NCBI GenBank assembly: GCA_951813295.1
Contig: CATOTI010000001.1
Span: forward strand, 992,001-1,056,000
Direction of reading: 5' to 3'
DNA: 64,000 bases
DNA from: an uncultured Pseudomonadales bacterium
GTDB lineage: Bacteria; Pseudomonadota; Gammaproteobacteria; Pseudomonadales; Azotimanducaceae
Every line of letters starts with the position of its first letter. Position 1 is the stretch's first letter. The notes below the pieces were generated by a model, which was not told where the DNA came from, made no database searches, and was given only the letters and a program-made list of their open reading frames with translations. Shown here one piece after another: positions 1-10,196 of the stretch. A program made the position numbers and the translations under genes.

Positions 1-1073
1 CGCGGCTCCTGCACCTTGAAGCGCTCGACGGTGATCTTCTCCCCCGCCCGGATGCGTTCGGCGTAATCGCCACCGAGTTGCTTGTCCGTCAGCCGCGCCA
101 GGGGTACATCGACGAACGCCGGGTCGCCCACGAACGCTTCCTTATCGGCGGTCGCGGCCTTCATCGCCTCGGCGACGACGCGAAGGTATTCGCTCGAGTT
201 GTGCCCGAGTTCGGCCAGGTCGAAGTGTTCGAGGATGTTGAGCATCTCAATCAACATCACACCGCCGCCCGGCGGATGGTTGGTCGCGATATCGAGGCCG
301 CGGTAGGTGGATCGCAGGGGATCCGTTCGTGTTGTCCGATAGGCCGCCAAATCATCCGCGGAAAGGAGCCCGCCGTTGGCGGCCATGTCCGCGGCGATCT
401 CTTCGGCGATCTCACCCGCATAAAACGTCTCTACCCCGTTCTGCGCGATCCGCCGGAGCGTTCGGCCGAGATCGGGATTGAGGAACCGTTCACCGATCGC
501 CTTGAGACGTCCGTCGGGGTAGTAGAGACGTCTACCTGCCGGGGTGAACTTGAGCCGGTCCTCGACCGGCACGCGGCCGAGACTCGCGCCACTCACCCAC
601 CATCCATAAACCGCGGGGCGGACGACAAAGCCGCTCTCCGCGTAGTCGATCGCGGGTTGGCAGATATCCGCCCAGTCGAACGTGCCGAATTCATCAACCG
701 CTTGGGAATACGCTTTGAGGCTGCCCGGCGTCGCGATGGCCTGATAGCCGAGATCGTTGACGTTGCCCTCGAGAACGAACCCAAAACCATCCCGGGTCTC
801 CGCGATCAGTCGGTCCTCCCACATGGCCGGCGTCGCGGCGAGCGGCGTCTTGGCATGAAAGTCGATACAGACGTGTTGCCCCTGGGCGGGGCTGAAGATC
901 TGGCAGTTGCCGAAACCGGCTATGCCGGTCATTTGCGGGTCGACGACGCCCTGCACGAGTGCGGCGGTCATCGCGGCGTCAACCGCGTTTCCGCCGCGCA
1001 TCAGCACACGTGCGCCCGCTTCCGCGGCTTCCGGCTGCGCCGCCACGATCATGGCGTTTTCTTGTTTACTCAT
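1..1073 (-). CDS. ggt: Gamma-glutamyltransferase, partial (N-terminal about 357 residues)
   Basis: This is the N-terminal part of a gamma-glutamyltranspeptidase, which cleaves or transfers the gamma-glutamyl group of glutathione-type compounds. The minus-strand frame begins at an ATG (1073-1071) and stays open to the window edge. Family hallmarks are the early block [13 protein letters not shown] followed by GIAGFG, and later the NHPPGGGV block typical of the large-subunit region. The autoprocessing and catalytic threonine (TTH region) would lie beyond position 1, so activity cannot be judged. No signal peptide is evident at this start, which points to a cytoplasmic branch of the family. It is transcribed divergently from the molybdenum hydroxylase pair across about 100 bp. 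Confidence 0.85.
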   Translation of the reverse strand, partial: MSKQENAMIVAAQPEAAEAGARVLMRGGNAVDAAMTAALVQGVVDPQMTGIAGFGNCQIFSPAQGQHVCIDFHAKTPLAATPAMWEDRLIAETRDGFGFVLEGNVNDLGYQAIATPGSLKAYSQAVDEFGTFDWADICQPAIDYAESGFVVRPAVYGWWVSGASLGRVPVEDRLKFTPAGRRLYYPDGRLKAIGERFLNPDLGRTLRRIAQNGVETFYAGEIAEEIAADMAANGGLLSADDLAAYRTTRTDPLRSTYRGLDIATNHPPGGGVMLIEMLNILEHFDLAELGHNSSEYLRVVAEAMKAATADKEAFVGDPAFVDVPLARLTDKQLGGDYAERIRAGEKITVERFKVQEP

Positions 1074-1176
1074 GAACGCATATTCCCCGACGCCAGCATG
1101 GGGCTCAAATCACCTTCACGCGGACGCGACACCGAGGCGTTACCATCGCGCCAAACGCGTGGAGAGTAAGAACGAT

Positions 1177-1677
1177 ATGGCCCGATTTACCTTGACCGTA
1201 AACGGCGACCGACACGAAGTGGACGTCAGTCCGGAAATGCCGCTCCTCTGGGTGCTACGCGACAAACTCGGCCTGACGGGATCGAAGTTCGGCTGCGGTA
1301 TCGCGCAGTGCGGGGCTTGTACCGTGCACGTCGATGGCGAAGCGGTTCGCTCCTGTGTTCTGCCCGTATCGGCGGTATCGGGTGCGGTCACGACGATCGA
1401 GGGGCTCGCCGACGGCGGCGATCTGCATCCGCTACAGACAGCGTGGATCGACTACGACGTCGCCCAGTGCGGCTATTGCCAGGCGGGGCAGATCATGACC
1501 GCCGCGGCATTGCTCGAAACGAATCCCAAACCGACCGACGCGGACATCGACGCGGCTCTCGCCGGCAACTATTGCCGTTGCGGGACGTACGTGCGCATCC
1601 GGGCCGCCATCCACGCGGCCGCGGGCGAAGGCGTCGCGTTCTACGACGCGTCGGCCAAAACGGGAGCGCAAGCATGA
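1177..1677 (+). CDS. (2Fe-2S)-binding small subunit of a molybdenum hydroxylase (IorA-like)
   Basis: This 166-residue protein is the electron-transfer subunit of a xanthine-oxidase-family enzyme, carrying two [2Fe-2S] clusters. The ferredoxin-type cluster ligands are Cys40, Cys45, Cys48 and Cys60; the helical-domain cluster ligands are Cys98, Cys101, Cys133 and Cys135 (CGYC and CRC motifs). The ATG at 1177 is chosen because it has a GGAGA sequence upstream and starts exactly at the family N-terminus; the frame extends further upstream without family similarity. It overlaps the large-subunit gene by 4 bp (ATGA), so the two are translationally coupled. The size and two-subunit arrangement resemble isoquinoline 1-oxidoreductase IorAB or aldehyde dehydrogenases of that type. 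The substrate is unknown. Confidence 0.93.
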   Translation: MARFTLTVNGDRHEVDVSPEMPLLWVLRDKLGLTGSKFGCGIAQCGACTVHVDGEAVRSCVLPVSAVSGAVTTIEGLADGGDLHPLQTAWIDYDVAQCGYCQAGQIMTAAALLETNPKPTDADIDAALAGNYCRCGTYVRIRAAIHAAAGEGVAFYDASAKTGAQA

Positions 1678-3911
1678 GCAACGGGAAGCTGAGCCGACGC
1701 GGACTCTTCAAGGTTTCCGCCATCGTCGGCGGCGGTCTGATGATGGAGCTGACGTTGCCGTCCGCTATAGCAGCCGAAGACGAAGCACTCGTGCGCTCCA
1801 ACGAGCTCAACGTCTACATCAAAATCGATTCCGACGGCCAGATCACGATCTATTCCAGCGTGCCGGAGATGGGCCAGGGCATCAGAACGACCCTGCCCAT
1901 GGTGATCGCGGAAGAAATGGGCGCGCGTTGGGAAGACGTCGAGGTGATCGATGCTCCACTCGACCCGTCGAAGTATGGCCTTCAAGGCGCAGGCGGGTCG
2001 ACATCGGTACCGCGCAACTTCGACACGATGCGCCGGATGGGCGCGTCGGCACGCGAGATGCTGATCGGCGCCGCGGCGTTGCAGATGGAGGTCGAGCGCG
2101 AAGGCCTCGAAGCGCGCGACAGCCAGGTCTTCCACGCCTCGGGTAACAGCCGAACGTTTGGTCAGCTAGCGGCCTTGGCAGCGCAACAGCCCGTGCCTGA
2201 GGCCGAGATGTTGTCGTTCAAGGATCCCCGTTCATACACGATCATCGGCACCTCGATCGGCGGCGTCGACAACCTCGTGATCGCGACCGGCCAATCGCAA
2301 TTCGGCATCGATGTCGACGTGCCCGGTATGCAGTACGCGACGTACACGCGTTGCCCGCGCATCGGCGGTCGGGCAATACGTTTCAATCAGGCCGAGATCG
2401 AGCGCCTGCCGGGCGTCACATCCGCCTTCATCGTCGAACCGGACGATCGCGCGGGCGAGGCCTCCATGCCGTTCCTGCGCGGTTTGGCCGTACTTCGTGG
2501 CGGCGTCGCCGTGGTCGGCGAGGACACGTGGTCCGTGCTCGACGCCAAGAACAAGCTCGAAGTCGAGTGGGATGACGACTCGGCTTCGAGCGACAGTTGG
2601 ACCGGCATGATCGACGCTGCGAAGCGCATCGCGGCGGACGGCGGCGGCACCGTGAGGCTCGAAGGGGACGGTGTCGATGATGCCCTTGCCGATGGCGCGA
2701 ACCAGTCGATCGAGGCTTTCTACGAATTCCCGTATGTCGCGCATGTCTGCATGGAGCCGATGAACTGCACTGTCGACTACCAGAAGGGCAACGGCGGCGC
2801 GGAAGACACGATGGAAATCTGGCTCGGCAGCCAGTTTCCGGGCCAGGTGAAGGAAATCGCCGCGAATATGCTGGGCCTCAAACCGGACAACGTCACGGTC
2901 CACGGCTTACGGATGGGCGGGGGTTTTGGTCGCCGTGCCGTCCACGATTTTGCGTCGGAAGCGATGGCGGTCGCGGCACGTATCGATACCCCGGTCAAAC
3001 TCACGTGGTCGCGCACGGACGATATCCACAACGATTTCTTCCGTGTCGGCGGCTTTCAGAGCCTGAAGGGCGCGGTGAACGCGGACGGCAAACTTGCCGC
3101 CTGGGATCAGCACTACATCGGTTTTGGCAAAGACGGGCGCCCCGTCATCGGTTCGGGGCTGAATGGCAACGAGTTCTCGATGGTCGCGATCGACGGCGCG
3201 CGCGTAACGCAAACGCTGATGGACGTCGTCACACCGTGCGGTGCGTGGCGCGCACCGGGCTCCAACACCAACGCGTTCGTCGAGCAGAGTTTCATCCACG
3301 AACTTGCCGAACTCGCCGGCCGTGACCATCTCGAGTTCCTGATCGAACTCATGGGCGAGCGTCGCTGGATCGCCGAAGGCAACGTCAACGCGCTGAATAC
3401 CGGCCGAGCAATCGACGTGATCCAGCGCGCGGCCGAAGCCGCCAATTGGGGCGCCGCACTGCCCGCGGGTCGTGGTCGGGGCCTGTCCTTCTACTTCTGC
3501 CACGCGGCACACGTCGCCGAGGTCGCGGAAGTCACCGTCAACGCCGACCGAACCTTCTCGGTCGACAAAGTCGTCGCCGCCATCGACGTCGGCCCGATCA
3601 TCAACATGAGCGGCGCGTTGAGCCAGGTACAAGGCTCGATCATCGACGGTCTCTCGACGATGGCGATGCAGCAGATCACGATGGAAGGCGGCGTTGTCGA
3701 GCAGGACAACTTCCACGAGTACGAAGTCATGCGAATCGGCGCGACACCCGAAATCGACGTGCACTTCATCCAGAGCGACAACGCCTCGACAGGTCTGGGC
3801 GAACCAGCACTCCCACCTCTCGCCCCCGCTGTGACGAATGCGATCTTCGCCGCGACCGGCGTGCGAATTCGGTCGATGCCGCTGACCAACGAAGGGTTCA
3901 GGCTCGTCTGA
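1674..3911 (+). CDS. Molybdopterin-binding large subunit of a molybdenum hydroxylase (IorB-like), Tat-exported
   Basis: This 745-residue catalytic subunit of a xanthine-oxidase-family hydroxylase would hydroxylate an aldehyde or N-heterocycle with water as the oxygen source. The N-terminus has a twin-arginine signal (SRRGLFKV near residues 7-14) followed by a hydrophobic stretch, so the complex is probably exported folded to the periplasm, as known for IorB-type enzymes. The cofactor-binding block PEMGQGIRT lies near residues 64-72. The GGGFGRR motif and, close to the C-terminus, [12 protein letters not shown] are present; the glutamate near residue 710 is the expected catalytic base. The start overlaps the stop of the iron-sulfur subunit. 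The FAD subunit of classical xanthine dehydrogenase is absent, as in IorAB, where electrons pass to a cytochrome. Substrate identity is not shown. Confidence 0.93.
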   Translation: MSNGKLSRRGLFKVSAIVGGGLMMELTLPSAIAAEDEALVRSNELNVYIKIDSDGQITIYSSVPEMGQGIRTTLPMVIAEEMGARWEDVEVIDAPLDPSKYGLQGAGGSTSVPRNFDTMRRMGASAREMLIGAAALQMEVEREGLEARDSQVFHASGNSRTFGQLAALAAQQPVPEAEMLSFKDPRSYTIIGTSIGGVDNLVIATGQSQFGIDVDVPGMQYATYTRCPRIGGRAIRFNQAEIERLPGVTSAFIVEPDDRAGEASMPFLRGLAVLRGGVAVVGEDTWSVLDAKNKLEVEWDDDSASSDSWTGMIDAAKRIAADGGGTVRLEGDGVDDALADGANQSIEAFYEFPYVAHVCMEPMNCTVDYQKGNGGAEDTMEIWLGSQFPGQVKEIAANMLGLKPDNVTVHGLRMGGGFGRRAVHDFASEAMAVAARIDTPVKLTWSRTDDIHNDFFRVGGFQSLKGAVNADGKLAAWDQHYIGFGKDGRPVIGSGLNGNEFSMVAIDGARVTQTLMDVVTPCGAWRAPGSNTNAFVEQSFIHELAELAGRDHLEFLIELMGERRWIAEGNVNALNTGRAIDVIQRAAEAANWGAALPAGRGRGLSFYFCHAAHVAEVAEVTVNADRTFSVDKVVAAIDVGPIINMSGALSQVQGSIIDGLSTMAMQQITMEGGVVEQDNFHEYEVMRIGATPEIDVHFIQSDNASTGLGEPALPPLAPAVTNAIFAATGVRIRSMPLTNEGFRLV

Positions 3912-3952
3912 CGACCCGGTGATCTGATGATCCCGCAGCGGGAGGTAACGCC

Positions 3953-5122
3953 ATGACGTGGAGTCCATTCCGGGCCGACGTCATGGCGGACCCGGGCACC
4001 GGGCACGACGAGTTGCTCGAGAGGGCACCCGTGCACCTCTGCGAGGCGTTCGATCCACCTTTCTACACGTTGTCCCGCTACGCCGATGTCGAAGCGGCAT
4101 TGCGGGACGTCGAGACGTTCTCGAGCCAGCACGGCCAGGGACCGCGGTTCACGCCGCCGCAGGGCATGCTCGCCGACCCACCGCAACACACCGAGATGCG
4201 CCGGCTCGTCCAGGGTGCGTTCGGGCCGCGCGCCATGGCGAGGCTCCGCACACGCGTGGAAGCCGTGACCAGGCAGTTGATCGACGACATCGAAGCCGGC
4301 CCGGTCGAGTTTGATCTGCACGATGCGCTCGGATTCCCCCTTCCGGTCATCATCATCGCGGAGATGCTCGGCGTACCCGAATCGGACCTCGAGCGCTTTA
4401 AACGTTGGTCCGATATCCAGGTCGCGGCCATGGGCGCCGAGGACCCACGCGAGTACGCAGCGCCGCAAGCAGAGTTCTTCGCCTACATGTCTGAACGCAT
4501 GGCCGAGCGGCGTGTACGCGTCGAAAGCGGCAACGACGTGGCAGACGATCTGATGTCAGCGGTTGCCGCCAGTCGAACCGCGGATGGCGCACGCATCGAC
4601 ATGTCCGACGCCCTTTCCATCGTCATGCAGCTCCTCGTCGGTGGAAACGAGACGACGACATCGCTCATCACGAACGTCGTCTGGCGTCTGTTAGAACGCG
4701 GCCACTGGCAAGATTTGGCGGCCGAGCCCGCTCGCATCCCCGCGGCGATCGAAGAAAGCCTGCGCTTCGACCCACCCGTGCTCGGGCTCTACCGGAATAC
4801 GACTAAAACCGTACGTCTACACGACGTGACGATACCCGCGGGCAGCAAGGTCTATCTCTATTACGCTGCGGCTAACCGCGACCCGAGGGTCTTCCAGAAT
4901 CCGCACCATTTCGATCTTTCACGGCCACGGACCAGGCGACACCTGGGCTTCGGCCTCGGCATCCACATGTGCCTCGGTGCGCCGATGGCGCGACTCGAAA
5001 CCGAAATCGTACTCAGGGCGCTGCTCGAACGATTCCCGACACTGACCCTCGTCGATCGCGGTACCCGCATCACACCGTTTTTCCTCTGGGGACGGCGCAC
5101 GCTGACGGTCCGACGAACATGA
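3953..5122 (+). CDS. Cytochrome P450
   Basis: This is a soluble bacterial class I cytochrome P450 of 389 residues, a normal length for the group. The I-helix oxygen-activation motif is GGNETTT, with the acidic-Thr pair; the K-helix ExxR is seen in EESLR; and the heme-ligand loop FGLGIHMCLG places the proximal Cys at about residue 340. A GGGAGG ribosome site lies 7 bp upstream of the ATG. It follows the molybdenum hydroxylase large subunit by 41 bp on the same strand, so the three genes may form one operon. No ferredoxin or reductase partner is adjacent, so redox partners must be encoded elsewhere. The substrate cannot be predicted. Confidence 0.93.
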   Translation: MTWSPFRADVMADPGTGHDELLERAPVHLCEAFDPPFYTLSRYADVEAALRDVETFSSQHGQGPRFTPPQGMLADPPQHTEMRRLVQGAFGPRAMARLRTRVEAVTRQLIDDIEAGPVEFDLHDALGFPLPVIIIAEMLGVPESDLERFKRWSDIQVAAMGAEDPREYAAPQAEFFAYMSERMAERRVRVESGNDVADDLMSAVAASRTADGARIDMSDALSIVMQLLVGGNETTTSLITNVVWRLLERGHWQDLAAEPARIPAAIEESLRFDPPVLGLYRNTTKTVRLHDVTIPAGSKVYLYYAAANRDPRVFQNPHHFDLSRPRTRRHLGFGLGIHMCLGAPMARLETEIVLRALLERFPTLTLVDRGTRITPFFLWGRRTLTVRRT

Positions 5123-5124
5123 CG

Positions 5125-5147
5125 AAAAGCGCCGGCGCTCGGCGCTT
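5125..5147 (-). terminator. Rho-independent terminator of the flavin monooxygenase gene
   Basis: An 8-bp perfect stem (5127-5134 paired with 5140-5147) encloses a 5-nt loop. Read on the minus strand the stem is followed by four T residues (AAAA at 5125-5128 on the plus strand). It lies in the 50-bp gap between convergent genes, 26 bp past the stop of the minus-strand gene. It could also act weakly for the P450 gene on the plus strand, where no T-run follows. Confidence 0.6.
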
Positions 5148-5172
5148 AGCTGCCGTCGGGGCTCTTCTTCGG

Positions 5173-6390
5173 CTATTTGGGGGTCGGTCCGCCCAAACCG
5201 CCGGCATATTCCGGATCGGGGTCGTGGCCGAGCATGATCGAGCCGAGATCCTGATAAAGCGGGTGCGACACCCAACGATGCGTCGCGCAACCGTGGGCGT
5301 CGCGCAGCTTTCGCTCGAGCGGTGAGTGCATACGAATCCCCGTCGTGCCAGCCGTGTTGTGCAGCGTGTCGACGACCTGCATACAGGCATTGGCGCCGTG
5401 GACGCAGGCGAGCCGGGCGTCCTGGGTCGTCCTGGCCCCCGGTACTTCGGCGCCCGCATGGAGCTCTTCTTCGATCGCGTTCATCGATTCCATGACGAAC
5501 GCACGGGCCGCACGATACTGCGCCATCGCTTCGCCCATGCGGTATTGCGCGGTGGGTCGATGCGCGAGGCTCGCGCTCGAGAGCAGCGGAATCTTGTTCT
5601 GTGCCAGGTCGGCGAACGTTTCGAGCGCGCCCTTGGCGACGCCGAGGGCGATCGCGACTTTGTTGTACGAGAGTCGAAGCGGCACGGGCATACGAAAAAC
5701 CGGGTTTTCGTGACGCGGTGGGATCGTCACGAGGTCGACATCGACGTGCTCCGGGCGGACATATCCACCCTCCGTCTTGACGTCGTTGCTGCCCGAACCC
5801 CTGAGCCCGGCAACGTCCCAGGTATCGACGATCTCCCACTGATCGCGCGGCAACATCCAGAGCTTGACGATCGGATGACCGGCATCGCTGGTTTCCATCT
5901 CACCGCCGCGCATCAAGGGCGCCAGAAGAAAGCACCAATCGGCGTTGTGACACCCGCTGATGAAGGTCGCATGAGCCCAGACCCGGACACCGCCATCTTC
6001 CTGCCGCTCGGCACGCGACGGGGTCGTCCCGGGGCCGCCGCCACCGCACATGATGACGCGCGGGGTGTCCAGAAAGACCGACTTCGCGATTTCCTTTTCC
6101 ATGCCGCCGGCCGCCATGGCATTGATCTCGGAGCCGAGCATCACGTTCCACGCGACGGAGGCATCGATCGCCGCCATCGCCTCGAGGATCGTGATGGTGT
6201 CCATGGAACTCGCGTCATCCCCACCGAGTTCCGTCGGTAAGGCAAATCGAAAGAAGCCTTCATCCACGAGTTGCGCGACGATTCCGTCCGGGAGCCGGCG
6301 CATCTCTTGCGCTTCATCGCCCGCCGCGAGGATCGGTTCCCGCAGGGCTTCGATCTGGGCCAGGCGGTTGTCCAACTGGGATGCTTCCAA
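5173..6390 (-). CDS. Acyl-CoA dehydrogenase-fold flavin-dependent monooxygenase (HpaH/DszC-like)
   Basis: The protein of about 405 residues has the acyl-CoA dehydrogenase fold, but it resembles the branch of reduced-flavin monooxygenases such as 4-hydroxyphenylacetate hydroxylase-type, DszC-type and indole-acetate IacA-like enzymes. It has the N-terminal helical block ending in LPTELGG, the central WAHATFISGCHNADW region, and the C-terminal TTGIRMHSPLERKLRDAHG block. The usual catalytic glutamate of true acyl-CoA dehydrogenases is not apparent, which favours oxygenase function. The first in-frame start is TTG at 6402, but TTG at 6390 is preferred because GGAGA sits 5-6 nt upstream. A separate flavin reductase is not adjacent; the neighbouring LLM oxidoreductase is divergently transcribed. 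Confidence 0.82.
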   Translation of the reverse strand: MEASQLDNRLAQIEALREPILAAGDEAQEMRRLPDGIVAQLVDEGFFRFALPTELGGDDASSMDTITILEAMAAIDASVAWNVMLGSEINAMAAGGMEKEIAKSVFLDTPRVIMCGGGGPGTTPSRAERQEDGGVRVWAHATFISGCHNADWCFLLAPLMRGGEMETSDAGHPIVKLWMLPRDQWEIVDTWDVAGLRGSGSNDVKTEGGYVRPEHVDVDLVTIPPRHENPVFRMPVPLRLSYNKVAIALGVAKGALETFADLAQNKIPLLSSASLAHRPTAQYRMGEAMAQYRAARAFVMESMNAIEEELHAGAEVPGARTTQDARLACVHGANACMQVVDTLHNTAGTTGIRMHSPLERKLRDAHGCATHRWVSHPLYQDLGSIMLGHDPDPEYAGGLGGPTPK

Positions 6391-6603
6391 GCATTTCTCC
6401 AATGAGTTTCGAGTCGAAACTTATCGTCGAGAGCTTACTCTTGCGATACAGCGAGTACAGCCAATCCAGAGACTAAACACACGGGCGCAGGGCGAGGCGA
6501 TCGTGGTAACCGATCTCGAGGTGCGGAGGTCGACAAGCTCGCGACTTGGCTCCACGATCGGATGGCTTCTGCGCCTTCCCAGCCCCTTAAGGAAACAAAG
6601 CGT

Positions 6604-7515
6604 ATGAAAATCGGACTGAACGGTACGGGCCTCGTCAACCACGCGGATGTCGGCCGGATCGTTCAACACGCGGCCGACGCGAAGGAAGACGGTTTCACGA
6701 GCTACTGGCTGGCCGAACACCCGACGGGCGGATTCGACGCGCTCACGGTGCTATCGCTGGTCGGACAACGCGTCGCAGGAATCGAACTCGGGACGGCGAT
6801 CGTGCCGACCTATCCACGCCATCCGCTGGTGCTCGCGGGCCAGGCGCTCACCGTCGCTGGCAGCATGGACAACGAACTGACCCTCGGCATCGGTCTCTCC
6901 CATGAGGCGATGATGGAAACGCTGGGCATCGATTTCGAGAAGCCGATCCGGCATCTGCGCGAATTCTTGAGCATCCTCATGCCGCTCATGCGCGACGGCC
7001 AGGTCGACTATTCAGGCGAAACGTTGAAGGCGACGGCCAAGCTCTTCAGACCACCCAGCAAGAACGTGCCGGTAATCGCCGCGGCGCTCGGTCCTCAAGC
7101 GCTCGCCGTCGCCGGGCGGCTCTGCGACGGGACGACGCTCGCTTGGGTCGGCCCGAAGACCGTCAAGGATCACATCGTCCCGCGTATCTCGGATTCGGCG
7201 GCGAAGGCGAACCGGCCCACGCCGCGCGTCATTGCCACGCTGCCCGTCTGCGTCACCGACGACGAAGCGGCCGTCCGCGCCGAGATCGGCAAACGCCTTA
7301 CCATGTACGCCCAGTTGCCGACTTATCGGGCCATGTTCGAGCGCGAGGGGGCAGACGGACCGGGCGATGTCGCGATCGTGGGATCGGAATCGCAAGTGCA
7401 GGACGGTTTGGCGAGGATGGCGAACGCGGGTGTAACCGACTTCGCGCCCTCCGAGTTCTACCTGAACCCGGGCGAGAAGGACGCAACGCGCGACGTCTTG
7501 AGAGCATCACTCTAG
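6604..7515 (+). CDS. LLM-class flavin-dependent oxidoreductase
   Basis: This 303-residue protein belongs to the luciferase-like monooxygenase fold, with a TIM barrel using FMN or F420. The N-terminal strand MKIGLNGTG, the YWLAEHP turn, the GTAIVPTYPRHP block and the LGIGLSHE block are typical of the F420-type LLM branch. ATG at 6604 is chosen because AAGGAA precedes it by 9 nt and the family begins here; the frame itself opens at 6562. It is followed at short spacing by a methyltransferase and the TPR-oxygenase, suggesting a three-gene operon divergent from the flavin monooxygenase. Whether the cofactor is F420 or FMN cannot be told from the sequence alone. Confidence 0.88.
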   Translation: MKIGLNGTGLVNHADVGRIVQHAADAKEDGFTSYWLAEHPTGGFDALTVLSLVGQRVAGIELGTAIVPTYPRHPLVLAGQALTVAGSMDNELTLGIGLSHEAMMETLGIDFEKPIRHLREFLSILMPLMRDGQVDYSGETLKATAKLFRPPSKNVPVIAAALGPQALAVAGRLCDGTTLAWVGPKTVKDHIVPRISDSAAKANRPTPRVIATLPVCVTDDEAAVRAEIGKRLTMYAQLPTYRAMFEREGADGPGDVAIVGSESQVQDGLARMANAGVTDFAPSEFYLNPGEKDATRDVLRASL

Positions 7516-7537
7516 GCGACAACGGGAGGAAGAAAGC

Positions 7538-8455
7538 GTGACGCAGGCCGACGATTGGTCTGACTACTGGCGCAAGGAAGGCGCCGAGGGTGAGGTATTC
7601 CTCGACGGCGCAGGTGGCAAACACCCGGAGCTCGAAGCGCATTGGCGGTCGGTCTTCGCCGAACTAGCGCACGCCACAACGATCGTCGACATCGCCTGCG
7701 GCGGCGGCTCGATTTTCACCGCGCTGCCCGACGATCACACGCACGTCCTGCACGGCGTCGACGTATCGGATGAAGCGCTCAAGGTTTGCGCCGCACGCCA
7801 CCCCACCGCGACGCTGCACCTCGGTTCCGCCGAGGTCTTACCGTTCGAAAAAGCCACGTTCGACATGGCGGTCAGCCAGTTCGGCATCGAATACGCACCC
7901 GACAAAGTCAAAGCGTTCACCGCCGCCGCCGCATGCGTTCGACCGGGCGGGCGAATCGACTGCCTTTGCCACCATCAGAAAGGTCACATCGATCAGAAGA
8001 TCGCCCCGGCTTATACCGGCACCCAGGCCGTTCTCAACACGAACTTCGTCAGCAACGCAATCGCGTTGGTCCATACAAAAAAGGACCACCACGAGAGCGC
8101 TCACGTTCTCGCGCGCAATCTCTTCATCGATAGCGAACGCAAAGTCGCGGCCGCGATGCGAGAGGCGCGTAGCGGTATCCACGTGCACCTCTACGGCGGC
8201 TTCAAGGAAATGTTCTCGAGTTTCGAGAAGTACAACCCAGACGAAATCGTCCGGTGGCTCGGTGAGATGCATGAGGAGATCGTGCGGGCGGATGCCCGCT
8301 ACGCGCAGATGGCCCAGGCAGCCCTGAGCGAGACGCAGATCGATGCGATCAAGGCCTGCCTCGTCGAAGGCGGTTGCGAAACGGTGTCGGCCGAGCCTTT
8401 CTTCACCTCGACCTCCGAGCTACCGCTCGCGTGGCGCATCCAGGCGACGCGCTGA
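7538..8455 (+). CDS. Class I SAM-dependent methyltransferase
   Basis: This 305-residue methyltransferase has SAM-binding motif I (VDIACGGGS, acidic and glycine positions about 51-57), the post-I acidic VDVS segment, and the motif II/III region FDMAVSQFGIEY with LVRPGG-like VRPGGR. The GTG start at 7538 has a strong GGGAGGA ribosome site 8 nt upstream. The C-terminal half is less conserved and probably forms the substrate cap. Its position between an LLM oxidoreductase and a TPR-2OG oxygenase suggests a role in tailoring a small molecule, but the acceptor is unknown. Confidence 0.88.
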   Translation: MTQADDWSDYWRKEGAEGEVFLDGAGGKHPELEAHWRSVFAELAHATTIVDIACGGGSIFTALPDDHTHVLHGVDVSDEALKVCAARHPTATLHLGSAEVLPFEKATFDMAVSQFGIEYAPDKVKAFTAAAACVRPGGRIDCLCHHQKGHIDQKIAPAYTGTQAVLNTNFVSNAIALVHTKKDHHESAHVLARNLFIDSERKVAAAMREARSGIHVHLYGGFKEMFSSFEKYNPDEIVRWLGEMHEEIVRADARYAQMAQAALSETQIDAIKACLVEGGCETVSAEPFFTSTSELPLAWRIQATR

Positions 8456-8460
8456 TCGCG

Positions 8461-10173
8461 ATGGCCAACGTCGAGAAGATCATCTCCACCGCCTACCAGG
8501 CTCATCAGAAGGGTGACGCCGCGAAGGCGCGCAAGCTCCTCGCCCGTCGCAAAGAGCCGCAGGCGCTACATATCCTCGGACTCGTCGAGCGCAAAGCCGG
8601 CAACTACGAACGCGCTGCATTCCTGCTCAGCAAAGCAGCAGCAGCGCTCAAGAAAGCGGGCCAGCACGACCACGACCTGTCCCGAAATCAGGGCCTGGTT
8701 GCACGCCAACGAGGCCTTGCGGATCACGCCGAACGCTTCTTCCGACAATCCGTCGCCCGCCAGCCCGATTTCCTCCCCGGCTGGATTTCACTCGGCCGGT
8801 TGCTCCTGGACCTCTCGCGCTGGGGCGAAGCGCTCGCCGTCTACCGTCGAGCGGAAAAACTCAGTCCGGACAACGACGACGTCCGTTACGGCATCGGCGC
8901 AGCACTGCTCGGGCGTGGTGATGCCGAAGTCGCTGAGGCGCTGTTCTCGAGCATGATCGACGATGCCGCCAAAGCCGGAACGCCCGATGGCTATCTGCGT
9001 TACATGCGAGGGCGGGCGCGTCTGGAACTCAATGACGAATCCAACGGCTACCTCGATCTCCACCGCGCCCATGCCGAGACGCCGTCGCCGACGACACTGC
9101 GAACGATGGCTAACGTCTTGTGGATGCAGGGACGCCAGGACGAACTCGACACGCTCCTGCGCGAGTCGAGCGAGCAAGGTCCGCTGGTGTCGACGGTGCT
9201 CGCGATCTACCGGGAGAGCGACGACCTCGATTCGATCCGCGAGCTGGGCGACAAACTTCCGCACACGCTCCGCGCGGACCCGGATATCGCAGCGTCACTC
9301 ATCTGGTGCGAGATCGAGGCCGGGAACGCGATCGCGGCAAAGGCGCTCTTAACGGCGAACCCGGCGTCGTCGACCGAACGGGGCCAACCGTCCACGCCAC
9401 TCATGGATTCCGCTCGCATCGTGACGGCGCTCATGACGGGCGACGCTGCGGTCGCACAACCCATCATTCGCGCACGGCGCAAGCTAGAGCCCCTCGGTCA
9501 ACATTGGCTGGCCTACGAAGCGACCGCGCTACGGCTCACCGGTGGCGAGGATCCGGAAAGGCTCAACAGCTTCGACGCCCACGTCCGTTGCTACGAGATC
9601 CCGACCCCGGACGGTTTTTCATCGCTGGCGGAATTCAATCGTGACTTCGCCGCCTTACTCGGCGAAATGCACGCGACGGCACGGCATCCACTCGATCAGA
9701 GCGTTCGGACCGGTACCCAGACCCAACACAATCTCGTTACGCTCGATCAAGAGCTGATCCGCGCCTATCTCGCCGCCCTGGCCGATCCGATCGAGCAATA
9801 CCTCGCCGAGATCGGCACGAGCGACAAGATGCCGCTCACGCGGCGCAACCAGGGACGATTTACGATCGAGAACTGCTGGTCGGTCAACTTGGCAGACGGC
9901 GGCTACCACGTCGACCACGTGCATCCCGAGGGCTGGATCAGCTCGGCCTACTACGTCATTGCCGAGGGCATCGGTTCACCGGAGACCCGTGCGGGTTGGC
10001 TGCGTTTCGGCATGCCGCCATTCCTGACGGATCCACAACTCGCGCCCAGCGATTGGATCGAACCCCGCGCGGGTCTGATTGCCCTTTTTCCGTCCTACAC
10101 GTGGCACGGCACCGTACCGGTCGCCGACGATGCGCCACGCATGACCGCCCCCCTCGATATCGTGCCGGGCTGA
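8461..10173 (+). CDS. TPR-repeat protein fused to a 2OG-Fe(II) oxygenase domain
   Basis: The 570-residue protein has an N-terminal solenoid of tetratricopeptide repeats (roughly residues 1-280, for example AAFLLSKAAAAL and ALAVYRRAEKLSPDN) and a C-terminal putative 2-oxoglutarate/Fe(II) oxygenase domain. The oxygenase domain has the sequence HVDHVH near residues 483-488, providing the proximal His/Asp pair, and a distal His near residue 549 in YTWHGT. This architecture is known as an uncharacterised prolyl-hydroxylase-like family in proteobacteria. ATG at 8461 lies 5 bp after the methyltransferase stop; longer in-frame starts overlap that gene. The target is probably a protein or peptide recruited by the TPRs, but that is inference. 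Confidence 0.83.
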   Translation: MANVEKIISTAYQAHQKGDAAKARKLLARRKEPQALHILGLVERKAGNYERAAFLLSKAAAALKKAGQHDHDLSRNQGLVARQRGLADHAERFFRQSVARQPDFLPGWISLGRLLLDLSRWGEALAVYRRAEKLSPDNDDVRYGIGAALLGRGDAEVAEALFSSMIDDAAKAGTPDGYLRYMRGRARLELNDESNGYLDLHRAHAETPSPTTLRTMANVLWMQGRQDELDTLLRESSEQGPLVSTVLAIYRESDDLDSIRELGDKLPHTLRADPDIAASLIWCEIEAGNAIAAKALLTANPASSTERGQPSTPLMDSARIVTALMTGDAAVAQPIIRARRKLEPLGQHWLAYEATALRLTGGEDPERLNSFDAHVRCYEIPTPDGFSSLAEFNRDFAALLGEMHATARHPLDQSVRTGTQTQHNLVTLDQELIRAYLAALADPIEQYLAEIGTSDKMPLTRRNQGRFTIENCWSVNLADGGYHVDHVHPEGWISSAYYVIAEGIGSPETRAGWLRFGMPPFLTDPQLAPSDWIEPRAGLIALFPSYTWHGTVPVADDAPRMTAPLDIVPG

Positions 10174-10196
10174 ATCCGCCGGGGTGACGGGATCGA

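Noticed and set aside
78..1169. Long plus-strand open frame of 363 codons
   Set aside because: It is antisense to the gamma-glutamyltransferase, whose motifs are unmistakable on the minus strand; the plus-strand product has no family features.
2907..4468. Long minus-strand frames opposite the molybdenum hydroxylase and P450
   Set aside because: GC-rich codon bias leaves antisense frames open. The plus-strand genes have complete motifs, and these frames have none.
5173..6402. True acyl-CoA dehydrogenase function
   Set aside because: The catalytic Glu region of acyl-CoA dehydrogenases is not recognisable, and the motifs fit the flavin monooxygenase branch better.
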